Notes: a model not told the origin generated them from the sequence alone. DNA of 64,000 nucleotides from JAEUJM01 sp044221555 (GCA_044221555.1 JBGAOY010000004.1:124001-188000), one strand, 5' to 3'. Numbered from the stretch's first letter, positions 40,583-49,212 are shown. Made by a program: numbers and translations.

Positions 40583-41389
40583 ATGGCCACCCTCGCCTGC
40601 TTCCACGCCCATCCCGACGACGAGACCATCGCCACCGGCGGCCTGATGGCCAAGGCCAAGAGCCAGGGCCACCGGGTCGTGCTCGTGATCGCCACCAAGG
40701 GCGAGCACGGTGAGATCCAACCCGACGTGCTCGCCGACGGCGAGGCACTGGCCGACCGCCGTGTGCGCGAGGTCGCCGCGGCGGCGGAGATCCTGGGCGT
40801 CGACCGCGTCGAGTACCTCGGCTACGTCGACTCGGGGATGATGGGCGAGCCCGAGAACGACCTGCCCGGGTCGTTCTGGACGGCGGACCTCGACGAGGCC
40901 ACCGAGCGACTGGCCGCCATCCTCCGCGACGAGGCCGTGGACGTGCTCACCGTGTATGACGCCCACGGTGGCTACGGCCACCCCGACCACATCCAGGTGC
41001 ACCGGGTGGGTCATCTCGCCGGGGCCGCCGCGGGGGTGCCCCGGGTGGTCGAGGCCACCATGGACAGAGACGCCTTGCTGGCGGGCATGAAGGAGGCGGC
41101 CGAGCGAGGCGAACTGCCCGACGACTTCGAGATCCCCGAGGTCACCGACGAGCAGCCCTTCGGCAGCCCGGGAGCGGTGATCACCCACGAGGTCGACGTC
41201 ACCGAGTTCCTCCCGCGCAAGCGCCAGGCCCTGGCCGCGCACGCCAGTCAGGTGGGGCCCGATTCGTTCTTCCTCTCGATGCCCGATGAGGCCTTCGCCC
41301 AGGGCTTCGGCACCGAGTGCTTCATCGACCCCTCGTCGCCGCGGGCGCCTGGCGCGCCCCGCCACGCCGATCTCTTCGAGGGGCTCTGA
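40583..41389 (+). CDS. PIG-L/LmbE-family deacetylase (Mca/MshB-like)
   Basis: 268 residues. The zinc site is AHPDDE (residues 9-14) with the partner His in YDAHGGYGHPDHIQVHRVG. Actinobacterial relatives are the mycothiol enzymes MshB and Mca or other N-acetylglucosaminyl deacetylases; which one cannot be decided here. Its stop overlaps the ATG of the dehydrogenase gene (TGATG). Confidence 0.85.
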   Translation: MATLACFHAHPDDETIATGGLMAKAKSQGHRVVLVIATKGEHGEIQPDVLADGEALADRRVREVAAAAEILGVDRVEYLGYVDSGMMGEPENDLPGSFWTADLDEATERLAAILRDEAVDVLTVYDAHGGYGHPDHIQVHRVGHLAGAAAGVPRVVEATMDRDALLAGMKEAAERGELPDDFEIPEVTDEQPFGSPGAVITHEVDVTEFLPRKRQALAAHASQVGPDSFFLSMPDEAFAQGFGTECFIDPSSPRAPGAPRHADLFEGL

Positions 41390-42519
41390 TGGCCGACGGC
41401 GCGGTGCAGCGTCCCCCGACGGCGTGGACCCACACCGGGTTCGCGCAGCAGATCCTGTTCGGCGCGGGAGCGGTCGACCGCATCGGCGAGGTGCTGCGGG
41501 GCCTGGGCGCCCGGCGGGCCCTGCTCGTCACCACCACCGGTCGCTTCGAGTCGGAGGAGGGCGCCCGGGTGCGCGACGCGATCGGCCGACTGCTGGCGTC
41601 GTCGTTCGCCGAGGTGTCGTCGCACGTCCCCACGCCGTTGGTGCAGGCGGCCACGCTGCAGGCCCGTCGCGACGGCGTCGACGCGGTGGTGTCGTTCGGC
41701 GGCGGCTCGTGCGCCGACCTCGGCAAGGCCGTCTGCTTCTTCACCGAGCAGGAGTCGGGGACGCCCGGTGCGTCCTACGCCGACCGTCCCGCGCTGCCCC
41801 ACGTGTCGGTGCCCACCACGTACTCGGGAGCCGAGCTCACACCCTTCTTCGGGATGACCGATCCCGCCACGCGCCAGAAGAGCGGTGGGGGCGGCCCCAC
41901 CATCGCCCCGATCGCCGCGGTGTACGACCCCCAACTCACCCTGTCCACGCCGGCCCGGGTGAGCGCCGAGACAGGCATGAACGCCCTGGCCCACTGCGTC
42001 GAGGCGGCCTGGTCGCCCACGCGCACGCCCGAGGCCGAGGCCATCGCGCTGGCCGGCGCGCACCGCATCCACGAGGCGCTGCCGGCCGTCGTGGCCGACC
42101 CGTCCGACCTCGATGCCCGCACCCGGATGCTGCAGGGATCGGTCCTGGGCGGTCGGTGCCTGCAGAACGGGTCGATGGGTGTGCACCACGGCCTGGCGCA
42201 GTTGGTGGGCGGCCGCACCGGCATCCCGCACGGCCTGGCCAACGCCATGATCCTGCCCCATGCGATCCGCTTCAACGCGGCGGCGGTGCCGGGTTCCATC
42301 GTGGCCCTGGCCTTCTCGATGGGCGTGGACGACCCGGCCGACGCGGTGGCCGACCTGGTGGCCCGGCTGGGCCTGCCTGCGGGCCTGGGCGCCTGCGGGG
42401 TCACCGAGGACGACCTCGACGCCGTGGCCCGGTTGTCGCAGTCGAACCCCAACGTGGCCAACAACCCCGCCCCCGTCTCCGAGGCCGACGCCCGGGCGAT
42501 CCTCGAGGCCGCCTACTGA
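41389..42519 (+). CDS. Iron-type alcohol dehydrogenase / maleylacetate reductase family
   Basis: 376 residues. NAD-binding FGGGSCADLGKA, then VPTTYSGAELTPF and the metal histidines in HHGLAQLVGGRTGIPHGLAN. The TTYSGAE and GIPHG patterns are those of maleylacetate reductases from aromatic degradation, but no ring-cleavage gene is nearby. Its last 7 bases overlap the convergent GGDEF-EAL gene. Confidence 0.82.
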   Translation: MADGAVQRPPTAWTHTGFAQQILFGAGAVDRIGEVLRGLGARRALLVTTTGRFESEEGARVRDAIGRLLASSFAEVSSHVPTPLVQAATLQARRDGVDAVVSFGGGSCADLGKAVCFFTEQESGTPGASYADRPALPHVSVPTTYSGAELTPFFGMTDPATRQKSGGGGPTIAPIAAVYDPQLTLSTPARVSAETGMNALAHCVEAAWSPTRTPEAEAIALAGAHRIHEALPAVVADPSDLDARTRMLQGSVLGGRCLQNGSMGVHHGLAQLVGGRTGIPHGLANAMILPHAIRFNAAAVPGSIVALAFSMGVDDPADAVADLVARLGLPAGLGACGVTEDDLDAVARLSQSNPNVANNPAPVSEADARAILEAAY

Positions 42520-44870
42520 GGCTCGGGAACCAGCCAGGGCGACCCGTCGGCGCCACCCGCGAGGGCGGCGATGTCGCGGGCGCCGTGGCGGGCCACCAGC
42601 CACTCGGTGATCGTGTCGGCGTCGCCGGGCCGGCACAGGTGATAGCCCTGCGAGCTGTCGCAGCCGAGTTGGGCAACCAGGGCCAGCGACGGCTCGTCCT
42701 CGACGCCCTCGGCCACCACGGACAACCCGAGGGTCCGGGCCAGGCCGACGATCGACCGGACGATGGCCTGGTCGTCCTCGTCGACCGCGATGTCGGTGAT
42801 GAAGCAGCGGTCGATCTTCAGCTCGTGCACCGGCAGGCGCTTGAGGTGCGACATCGACGAGTAGCCGGTGCCGAAGTCGTCGATCGACAAGCGGACACCG
42901 AGGCTGCGCAGGCGCTCGAGCGTCGCGACGAGCGAGTCGGTGTTGCCGGCGAACGCGCTCTCGGTGATCTCGAGGGTGAGGCACCGCGCCGGGAGGCGGG
43001 CCCCGAGGATGATCTGGTGCAGGGTCGGGGCGAGCGTGTCGTCCTGGAGGCCCTTGGGGGACAGGTTGACCGACACGGTGACGTCGAGGCCCGTGGCCCG
43101 CCACCGGGCGCACTGGGCCAGCGCCTGGCGGAGCACCTGGGCCGTCAACTCGCCGATCAGCCCGGTCTGCTCGGCGAACGGGATGAACTGGTCCGGAGGT
43201 ATCCAGCCGTTCGCAGGGTGGTGCCAGCGGGCCAGCGCCTCGACCCCCACCACCGCACCCGAGGTCATGTCCACCTGTGGTTGGTAGTGCACGGCGAGCT
43301 CGCCGCTGTCCAGCATCGCCCGCATGTCGTTCAACAGCACGAGTCGGGTCGGTCGGTCCTCGGCGTCCTCGGCCCCGTACACCGCGATGCTCCTGCCCTG
43401 GCGCTTGGCGCGGTACATGGCCAGGTCCGCCGACTGCAGCATGGCGGTGGCGTCGAGGGCCTCGGTGCTGTGGCAGACGCCGATGCTGACGCCCACGGTC
43501 AGCGTGAGGCCGTCGACCTCGACCGCCCGCTGCAGCGAGTCCAACAATCGGGCGGCGACCGCCTCGGGTCGCTCCTCGCCGGGGGGGTCGTCGAGCAGGA
43601 GTGCGAACTCGTCGCCGCCCAGACGCACCACCGTGTCGCCGGCCGGCGTCGCGGCGTGGAGGCGGGCGGCCACCTCGGTGAGCACCCGGTCGCCCACGTC
43701 GTGACCGAGGCCGTCGTTGATCTCCTTGAAGCGGTCGAGGTCCATCAGCAGCAGGGCCGATTGCGGCGGGAGGGTGCCGTCGAACCGCGCCGCGAGCTCG
43801 CGCATCAGGTGGGAGCGGTTGGGGAGCCCGGTGAGCGGATCGTGGAGCGCTTGGTGGCGCAGGCTCTCCCGGCTGCTGGCGAGGGCTGCGATCTGCTGCT
43901 CGAGACGGGCGGTGAGCGCCAGGTTGTCTCGGTGCACGAAGGTCTGGCGCACGAGCAACAGCAGGACCAGCGGCACCCCGACGACGGTGAAGATCGTGCT
44001 GAGGTGCCCCTCGCGGAGCTGCGCCGGGACCGCCAGGAGCACAAAGGCCACCATCGGGGCGTACGGGAGCAGCAGCACCCAGTAGGGCTGGCCTCGCGCC
44101 TCCGGCCGGGCCCTGCCGTCGTGTCGAGCGTGGAGGGCGGCCAGGGCGAGAACGAGGTACCCCGCCACCCAGCCGGCGTTGAACACGCTGGTGGTGTCGG
44201 AGCCGGTGGTGGTGATGTACGCGAACGCGCTGTCGGCGAGGGCCAGCAGTCCCATCGCCACCGCGATGGCCACGACCGCGGCGCGCTGGGCGTCGCCGGC
44301 CCGGGTGACGACGGAGATGGTGACCACGAGGAGCACCACATCGCCGAGCGGGTAGGCCATGGCCAGGGCGAGCTCCAGTCCCTCACCCGAGGTCTCGGCC
44401 ACACGGCCGAGCACGAGGATCCAGCTGACCCCGAAGCACGCACACGCGATGCTGAGGCCGTCGATGATCGAGCGGATCCGCCCCGAGCGGTGCTGGCCGG
44501 AGGGGAACGCGAGCAGGGCCGCGCCCGCGAGGGGGATGGCCAGCAGGTACCCGAGGTCGGCCACCGACGGGAAGGGCGCGTCGTGCACGATCGACTCGTA
44601 ATAGGTCCAGGCGGCCTGGCCCAGACCCCACGACAACGCGGACGCTCCCAGCAGCCACCACGACCGTCGGGTGTCGCGGTCGGCACGGAGCGCGGCACAG
44701 AAGCAGGCGCTGGCCGCGAGGAGGGCGGCCATCATCTCGGTGACGTTGTCGACGTCGGCCACCACGGTTGCCCCACCGACGTTCCCGACGACGACTCCGA
44801 CGTACGCGACCGTCGCGATGGCCACCAGGCAGACATCGCGACGGAGGCTCACCGTCGACCGGGCGGTCAT
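42513..44870 (-). CDS. Membrane-bound GGDEF-EAL protein (c-di-GMP turnover)
   Basis: 785 residues. The first ~320 hold about nine hydrophobic helices, an integral sensor region of unknown ligand. The GGDEF domain keeps its active motif RLGGDEFALLL (about 413) with DLDRFKEINDGLGHDVGD. The EAL domain is also complete: VEALARWHHP (about 545), NLSPKGLQ, EITESAF, DDFGTGYSS, LKIDRCFI and VAEGVED. Both cyclase and phosphodiesterase residues are intact, so direction may be set by the membrane sensor. ATG 44870. Confidence 0.92.
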   Translation of the reverse strand: MTARSTVSLRRDVCLVAIATVAYVGVVVGNVGGATVVADVDNVTEMMAALLAASACFCAALRADRDTRRSWWLLGASALSWGLGQAAWTYYESIVHDAPFPSVADLGYLLAIPLAGAALLAFPSGQHRSGRIRSIIDGLSIACACFGVSWILVLGRVAETSGEGLELALAMAYPLGDVVLLVVTISVVTRAGDAQRAAVVAIAVAMGLLALADSAFAYITTTGSDTTSVFNAGWVAGYLVLALAALHARHDGRARPEARGQPYWVLLLPYAPMVAFVLLAVPAQLREGHLSTIFTVVGVPLVLLLLVRQTFVHRDNLALTARLEQQIAALASSRESLRHQALHDPLTGLPNRSHLMRELAARFDGTLPPQSALLLMDLDRFKEINDGLGHDVGDRVLTEVAARLHAATPAGDTVVRLGGDEFALLLDDPPGEERPEAVAARLLDSLQRAVEVDGLTLTVGVSIGVCHSTEALDATAMLQSADLAMYRAKRQGRSIAVYGAEDAEDRPTRLVLLNDMRAMLDSGELAVHYQPQVDMTSGAVVGVEALARWHHPANGWIPPDQFIPFAEQTGLIGELTAQVLRQALAQCARWRATGLDVTVSVNLSPKGLQDDTLAPTLHQIILGARLPARCLTLEITESAFAGNTDSLVATLERLRSLGVRLSIDDFGTGYSSMSHLKRLPVHELKIDRCFITDIAVDEDDQAIVRSIVGLARTLGLSVVAEGVEDEPSLALVAQLGCDSSQGYHLCRPGDADTITEWLVARHGARDIAALAGGADGSPWLVPEPQ

Positions 44871-44947
44871 CCCTACCTATCGTCCCCATCGGCGTCGGGG
44901 TGAGCCCCGCTTTCCCCTCGCCGGGTCGGCGCGGCGATGATGGAGCC

Positions 44948-45280
44948 ATGTCCATCATCAAGATCAACGCCATCACCGTCGCCGCCGACAGCGGCGACGC
45001 GCTTGCGCACCGGTTCGCCCAGCGCGCCGGCGCCGTCGATGGCCAGGAGGGATTCGAGGGCTTCGAGTTGTTGAAGCCCACCGACGATCGCACCACGTGG
45101 CTGGTGGTGACCCGTTGGCGCGACGAGGAGGCCTTCCAGGCGTGGGTCAACTCGCCGGCGTTCGGGCACGGACACCGCTCCGAGGGAGAGGCACAGGCTG
45201 CCGGTGAGCGACCCGTGGGTATGTCCAGCGAGTTGTGGTCGTACGAGGTCGCCGGCGGCTCGGCCGGTGCCGCGAGCTAG
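44948..45280 (+). CDS. MhuD-like heme-degrading monooxygenase (ABM fold)
   Basis: 110 residues. The N terminus MSIIKINAITVAADSG and middle FQAWVNSPAFGHGHRSEG closely track mycobacterial MhuD: Asn7 and Trp66 fall at the same numbers and His74/His76 bracket the heme-ligand position 75. MhuD opens heme to mycobilins without releasing carbon monoxide; the same product here is inference. ATG 44948 with GGAG upstream. No heme-uptake gene lies beside it. Confidence 0.8.
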   Translation: MSIIKINAITVAADSGDALAHRFAQRAGAVDGQEGFEGFELLKPTDDRTTWLVVTRWRDEEAFQAWVNSPAFGHGHRSEGEAQAAGERPVGMSSELWSYEVAGGSAGAAS

Positions 45281-45328
45281 CCGAGCACCGAGCCGTCAGG
45301 ATCTCCGACAGCACCGCGTCACCCGCTC

Positions 45329-45682
45329 GTGCTCCGCTTCCACGGTGACTGGGCCTGGGTGGTCGTGGCGACGAACGCCGCGGCGGGCGTCTGGGCACTC
45401 GTGGCCCACTGGCGGCCGAGGCTGGCCACCCGCGCCCTGTGGTGGGCCATCGTCGGAGGATGGGCCACGGTCGCGGTGCAGGTGTTCGCCGGCGTGTGGC
45501 TGTCGAGCGCCGAAGGCCTCGAGGCGCCGCAGTTCCACGAGTTCTACGGCTTCGTGGCGCTCATCTCGGTCGGGCTCATCTACAGCTACCGGGCGCAGGT
45601 GAAGGACTTCCAGTACCTGCTCTACGGCCTGGGCGGCCTGTTCCTGATGGGCCTGGCGCTCCGGGCGATCCACCTGGCCTGA
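45329..45682 (+). CDS. Small integral membrane protein
   Basis: 117 residues with three to four hydrophobic helices (WVVVATNAAAGVWALVAHW, WWAIVGGWATVAVQVFAGVW, FYGFVALISVGLIYSY, LLYGLGGLFLMGLALRAIHL). Two histidines (FHEFYGF and AIHLA) could sit at the membrane face. GTG 45329. I recognise no named family. Confidence 0.65.
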   Translation: MLRFHGDWAWVVVATNAAAGVWALVAHWRPRLATRALWWAIVGGWATVAVQVFAGVWLSSAEGLEAPQFHEFYGFVALISVGLIYSYRAQVKDFQYLLYGLGGLFLMGLALRAIHLA

Positions 45683-45706
45683 CGGCCGTGACGGCGCGGC
45701 GCGCCG

Positions 45707-45943
45707 TCAGAGGTTGACCACCGGGCAGGTGAGGGTGCGGGTGATGCCGTCGATCATCTGCACCCGACTGACCACCATCTTGCCGAGATCGTCGACCGAC
45801 GGCGCCTCGGCCTGCGCGATCACGTCGTAGGGGCCGGTCACGTCATCGGCCGAGAGCACGCCGTCGATCTGGCTCACCTCGGCCGCCACCTGGCCCGAGC
45901 GGCCCACTTCGGTCTGGATCAGGATGAAGGCGCGCACGGACAT
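45707..45943 (-). CDS. Stand-alone RAM/AsnC ligand-binding domain protein
   Basis: 78 residues matching only the C-terminal effector domain of Lrp/AsnC regulators (VRAFILIQTEVG, VTGPYDVIAQAEAPSVDDL, VQMIDGITRTLT) with no DNA-binding domain. Such proteins form rings and bind amino acids; they may partner with full-length Lrp. ATG 45943 follows a -10 hexamer directly downstream of the hsp20 terminator hairpin. Confidence 0.85.
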   Translation of the reverse strand: MSVRAFILIQTEVGRSGQVAAEVSQIDGVLSADDVTGPYDVIAQAEAPSVDDLGKMVVSRVQMIDGITRTLTCPVVNL

Positions 45944-45951
45944 GGCGCGAA

Positions 45952-45957
45952 AGGGTA
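45952..45957 (-). promoter_or_regulatory. -10 (TACCCT) for the RAM-domain gene
   Basis: On the minus strand TACCCT ends 8 bases before the ATG at 45943. The hsp20 terminator hairpin ends one base upstream of it, so the hairpin occupies the -35 zone. Confidence 0.45.
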
Positions 45958-45958
45958 G

Positions 45959-45988
45959 CGAGAACCCGGCCCGGGGGCCGGGTTCTCG
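45959..45988 (-). terminator. Perfect 13-bp hairpin after hsp20
   Basis: CGAGAACCCGGCC and its exact complement enclose a 4-base loop, 46 bases after the hsp20 stop. Followed on the minus strand by a pyrimidine-rich run (CTACCCTTT). Confidence 0.7.
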
Positions 45989-46034
45989 CCGGATCTGATC
46001 GGATCGGACGGCGGCAGCGGGCGGTGGCGCGGCC

Positions 46035-46454
46035 TCAGCTGGCGACGTCGATGGCCCGGTCGGTGCTGTCGACCCCGATGCTCACCTTGCGGGCCTTGGC
46101 CTGCTCGGCCATCGGGATCACGACGTCGAGGACCCCGTCGTGGTAGTCGGCCGACACCCTGGAGGTGTCGAGGGTGTCGCCCAGGAACACCTGGCGGGTG
46201 AAGCGGCCCTGCCGGCGCTCACCGGCGAGCACCTCGTCGCCCTCCTGCTGGTCGAAGCGGCGCTCGGCCCGCAGGGTCAGGACGTTGCGCTCCACCTCGA
46301 GGTCGATCGAGTCGGCCTCGACGCCCGGCAGGTCGAAGCTGATGTGGACCTGCTCGCCGCGTCGCACCGCGTCCATGGGGATGGCGGGTGCGGTCGTGCG
46401 GGCGCGCTCGGCGACACGGTCGAACTCACGGAAGGGGTCGTAGCGAAGGAGCAT
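46035..46454 (-). CDS. Small heat-shock protein Hsp20/alpha-crystallin
   Basis: 139 residues with the alpha-crystallin domain at about 30-125 (VHISFDLPGVEADSIDLEVE, NVLTLRAERRF, HDGVLDVVIPMAE). The N terminus MLLRYDPFREFDRVAERAR is classic for this family. ATG 46454 has a strong Shine-Dalgarno (GGAGG). A ~50-base leader and an HspR-type operator upstream indicate heat-shock control. It acts as an ATP-independent holdase. Confidence 0.93.
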   Translation of the reverse strand: MLLRYDPFREFDRVAERARTTAPAIPMDAVRRGEQVHISFDLPGVEADSIDLEVERNVLTLRAERRFDQQEGDEVLAGERRQGRFTRQVFLGDTLDTSRVSADYHDGVLDVVIPMAEQAKARKVSIGVDSTDRAIDVAS

Positions 46455-46507
46455 CCTTGCCTCCTGGGGAAGTCGGGTTCCGGTGTTCGAGCCGAAGCTC
46501 ATGGGTG

Positions 46508-46513
46508 AGTATA
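46508..46513 (-). promoter_or_regulatory. -10 (TATACT) of hsp20
   Basis: TATACT on the minus strand is one of only two near-consensus -10 boxes in the window; a -35 candidate (GTGACT, 46531-46536) lies 17 bases upstream, inside the HAIR element. Confidence 0.6.
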
Positions 46514-46520
46514 CAGGAAA

Positions 46521-46541
46521 CCTGAGTGATAGTCACTCAAC
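46521..46541. promoter_or_regulatory. HAIR-like HspR operator upstream of hsp20
   Basis: CCTGAGT-N7-ACTCAAC matches the HspR-associated inverted repeat CTTGAGT-N7-ACTCAAG except for two positions, with exact spacing. It overlaps the -35 region of the hsp20 promoter. hspR itself is not in the window. Confidence 0.7.
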
Positions 46542-46580
46542 TTCGTACAGGTAGGTGCTCACGCGGACCGGCACAACGAC

Positions 46581-46613
46581 GACGGCGCCGGGACCCAGGG
46601 TCCCGGCGCCGTC
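46581..46613 (-). terminator. Perfect 15-bp hairpin after pckG
   Basis: GACGGCGCCGGGACC and its exact reverse complement with the loop CAG, 20 bases after the pckG stop. It insulates pckG from the hsp20 operator region. Confidence 0.8.
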
Positions 46614-46633
46614 GCCACTGCTCCACACCGGTG

Positions 46634-48427
46634 TCAGCCGGCCAGGCGCTTCTCCAGTGCCTCGAGCTCGTCGCGCAGCTCGGTGGGCAGGTGGTCGCCG
46701 ACGAACTCGTAGTGCTCCTCGATCAGCGGGATCTCGGCCCGCCACCGGGCCTCGTCCACGTCGAGGATGCGGGCCAGGGCGGCGTCGTCGAGACCCAGGC
46801 CGTCGACGTCGAGGGCGTCGTGGGCCGGGACCCGGCCGATGGCGGTGTCGACCGCCGCGCCGTGACCCTGCACCCGCTCGATGATCCACTTGAGCACCCG
46901 GCTGTTGTCGCCGAAGCCCGGCCAGATGAACTTGCCGTCGTCGTCCTTCTGGAACCAGTTGACCCAGAACAGCTTCGGCAGCTTGTCGGCGTCGGTCTGC
47001 TCGCCGATCGAGAGCCAGTGCGCGAAGTAGTCGCCCACGTTGTAGCCGGTGAAGGGCCGCATCGCGAACGGGTCGAAGCGCACCTCGCCCACGGTGCCGG
47101 CCGCGGCCGCGGTCTTCTCCGAGGACATGATCGAGCCCAGGAACACGCCGTGGCGCCAGTCGAGGGCCTCGGTGACGAGCGGGATGGTGCCGGCGCGCCG
47201 ACCGCCGAAGAGGATGGCCGAGATGGGCACGCCGGCCGGGTCCTCCCACTCGGGCGCGATCGACGGGCACTGGCCGGCGGGGGCGGTGAAGCGGGCGTTC
47301 GGATGGGCGGCCGGCGTGCCGGACGCCGGGGTCCACTCCTGGCCCTTCCAGTCGACGAGGTGGTCGGGCACCTCGTCGGTCATCCCCTCCCACCAGACGT
47401 CACCGTCGTCGGTGCGGGCGCAGTTGGTGAAGATCGAGTTGGCCCGCAGCGTGGTCATGGCGTTGGGGTTGGTGGTGTCGCCGGTGCCCGGCGCCACGCC
47501 GAAGAACCCCGCCTCGGGGTTGATGGCGTAGAGGCGGCCGTCGCTGTGGAACTTCATCCAGGCGATGTCGTCGCCGATGGTCTCGATGGTCCACCCGGGG
47601 AGGGTGGGGATCATCATCGCCATGTTGGTCTTGCCGCAGGCCGACGGGAACGCCGCGGCCACGTAGTGCTTCTCGCCGTCGGGCGGCGTGACGCCGAGGA
47701 TCAACATGTGCTCGGCCAGCCATCCGTCGTCGCGGGCCATGGTCGAGGCGATGCGCAGGGCGAAGCACTTCTTGCCCAGCAGGGCGTTGCCCCCGTAGCC
47801 CGACCCGTACGACCAGATCTCGCGGGTCTCGGGGAAGTGGACGATGTACTTGTTGTCGGCGTCGCACGGCCAGGGCACGTCGGCCTGGCCGGGCTCGAGC
47901 GGCGCGCCCACCGAGTGCATGCAGGGCACGAACGCACCGTCGCCCAGCACGTCGAGCACCTCGGCACCCATGCGGGTCATCGTGCGCATGTTGACCGCCA
48001 CGTAGGCGGAGTCGGTGATCTCGACGCCGATGTGGGCGATGTGCGACCCGAGGGGTCCCATCGAGAACGGCACCACGTACATCGTGCGACCCCGCATGCA
48101 ACCGGCGAACAGGTCGTTCAGCTCGGTCCGCATCTCGTCGGGGTCGCGCCAGTTGTTGGTGGGACCGGCATCGGCCTCCTCGGCCGAGCAGATGAACGTG
48201 CGGTCCTCCACCCGGGCCACGTCGCCGGGGTCGGACAGCGCGAGGTAGCTGTTGGGGCGCTTGGCCTCGTCGAGGCGCTCGAAGGTGCCGGCCTCGACGA
48301 GCAGGCGGCACAGGCGGTCGTACTCCTCGGCCGAGCCGTCGCACCACTCGACGCGATCAGGCTGGCAGAGGGCGGCGGCCTGCTCGACGTAGTCGAGCAG
48401 TTGCTGGTTGCTGGTCGGGGGGGTCAT
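46634..48427 (-). CDS. pckG: Phosphoenolpyruvate carboxykinase (GTP)
   Basis: 597 residues, the GTP-dependent type. The signature FPSACGKTNMAMM carries the kinase-1a loop and catalytic Cys. Other family segments are GSGYGGNALLGKKCFALRIA and ISAILFGGRRAGTIPLV. It converts oxaloacetate and GTP to PEP in gluconeogenesis. ATG 48427 overlaps the stop of the upstream cold-shock-fold gene (ATGA). Confidence 0.95.
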   Translation of the reverse strand: MTPPTSNQQLLDYVEQAAALCQPDRVEWCDGSAEEYDRLCRLLVEAGTFERLDEAKRPNSYLALSDPGDVARVEDRTFICSAEEADAGPTNNWRDPDEMRTELNDLFAGCMRGRTMYVVPFSMGPLGSHIAHIGVEITDSAYVAVNMRTMTRMGAEVLDVLGDGAFVPCMHSVGAPLEPGQADVPWPCDADNKYIVHFPETREIWSYGSGYGGNALLGKKCFALRIASTMARDDGWLAEHMLILGVTPPDGEKHYVAAAFPSACGKTNMAMMIPTLPGWTIETIGDDIAWMKFHSDGRLYAINPEAGFFGVAPGTGDTTNPNAMTTLRANSIFTNCARTDDGDVWWEGMTDEVPDHLVDWKGQEWTPASGTPAAHPNARFTAPAGQCPSIAPEWEDPAGVPISAILFGGRRAGTIPLVTEALDWRHGVFLGSIMSSEKTAAAAGTVGEVRFDPFAMRPFTGYNVGDYFAHWLSIGEQTDADKLPKLFWVNWFQKDDDGKFIWPGFGDNSRVLKWIIERVQGHGAAVDTAIGRVPAHDALDVDGLGLDDAALARILDVDEARWRAEIPLIEEHYEFVGDHLPTELRDELEALEKRLAG

Positions 48428-48714
48428 GGTGTCTCCGAGGGGGGGTCGGCAACAGGGGTGTCGGCAGAAGCGACGGCAGGCGAACCGGCGGACGGGAACC
48501 CGGGGGTGCCCATGTCCACCTCTGACCCCAGTCGGAGAGACGCGGCCTGCCCCGCGCCGTCGAGGTCGAACACCACGCGCTGGCCTTGGCGCAGCATGCG
48601 GAACACGGAGCCCGCGAGGGCCCCCGCCGCCAGGTCGTACTCGTTCAGATCGGTGTCGCAGACCACGACACCGACACCCGAACCCGGGTCATAGGACTTC
48701 ACTACGCCTTGCAC
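48424..48714 (-). CDS. Cold-shock-domain-like small protein
   Basis: 96 residues. The first ~65 follow the cold-shock fold (QGVVKSYDPGSGVGVVVCDT ending RQGQRVVFDLDGAG), but the RNA-binding aromatics of RNP1 and RNP2 are missing: GVGVVV replaces GFGFI. The tail is Ser/Pro/Thr-rich. GTG 48714 lies 9 bases after GGAG; a TTG at 48729 is possible. Coupled to pckG by a 4-base overlap. Confidence 0.65.
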   Translation of the reverse strand: MQGVVKSYDPGSGVGVVVCDTDLNEYDLAAGALAGSVFRMLRQGQRVVFDLDGAGQAASLRLGSEVDMGTPGFPSAGSPAVASADTPVADPPSETP

Positions 48715-48815
48715 GAGACCACGCTCCAAGCGGCTGGCGACCAGATGCGGGGCAGGGTAGTTACCCGCACTGCAATCAGCCAGACCGTGTCAGCGTCGGT
48801 TTCGGACGAGACCGG

Positions 48816-49010
48816 CTAGTGGACGAGCTTCTGGACCTTGCCCGCCTTGAGGCAGGAGGTGCACACCTGGACCCGCTTCGGCGAGCCGTTGACCAGGGCG
48901 CGCACCCGTTGGATGTTGGGGTTCCAGCGCCGCTTGGTACGCCGGTGGGAGTGGCTCACCGACATGCCGAACGACGGGTGCTTGCCGCACACATCACATA
49001 CCGAAGCCAT
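48816..49010 (-). CDS. rpmB: Ribosomal protein L28
   Basis: 64 residues, basic, with two CxxC pairs (CDVCGKHPSFG and CTSCLKAGKV), i.e. the zinc-binding form of L28. ATG 49010 has GAAGG upstream. It is divergent from fakA, an arrangement related to the rpmB-fakA-recG order of Firmicutes. A 202-base gap with the fakA promoter lies upstream. Confidence 0.95.
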   Translation of the reverse strand: MASVCDVCGKHPSFGMSVSHSHRRTKRRWNPNIQRVRALVNGSPKRVQVCTSCLKAGKVQKLVH

Positions 49011-49198
49011 CTCACGCACCTTCTCGAGGGGTAGTACCAGGGGACAGCGAGACAGCGTACCGGGCCGTCGCCGGTTCGCCCAAGGTCGCCGTGCATCGCC
49101 ACGGCGCCGGGCGGCCCACCAGTGCCGTCTGGCGCCGTCGGGCGCCCGTTCGGCCGCGGCGGCGGCGCGCCACCGTCTCCGCGCCCATCAGCATCCTC

Positions 49199-49204
49199 TA
49201 GTCT
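49199..49204 (+). promoter_or_regulatory. -10 (TAGTCT) for fakA, leaderless type
   Basis: TAGTCT ends 8 bases before the ATG at 49213, the same hexamer as before the PH/SHOCT gene. Confidence 0.45.
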
Positions 49205-49212
49205 CGTCCTGC

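Noticed and set aside
41286..44903. 1205-codon plus-strand frame across the alcohol dehydrogenase and GGDEF-EAL genes
   Set aside because: It is out of frame with the dehydrogenase and antisense to a complete GGDEF-EAL protein.
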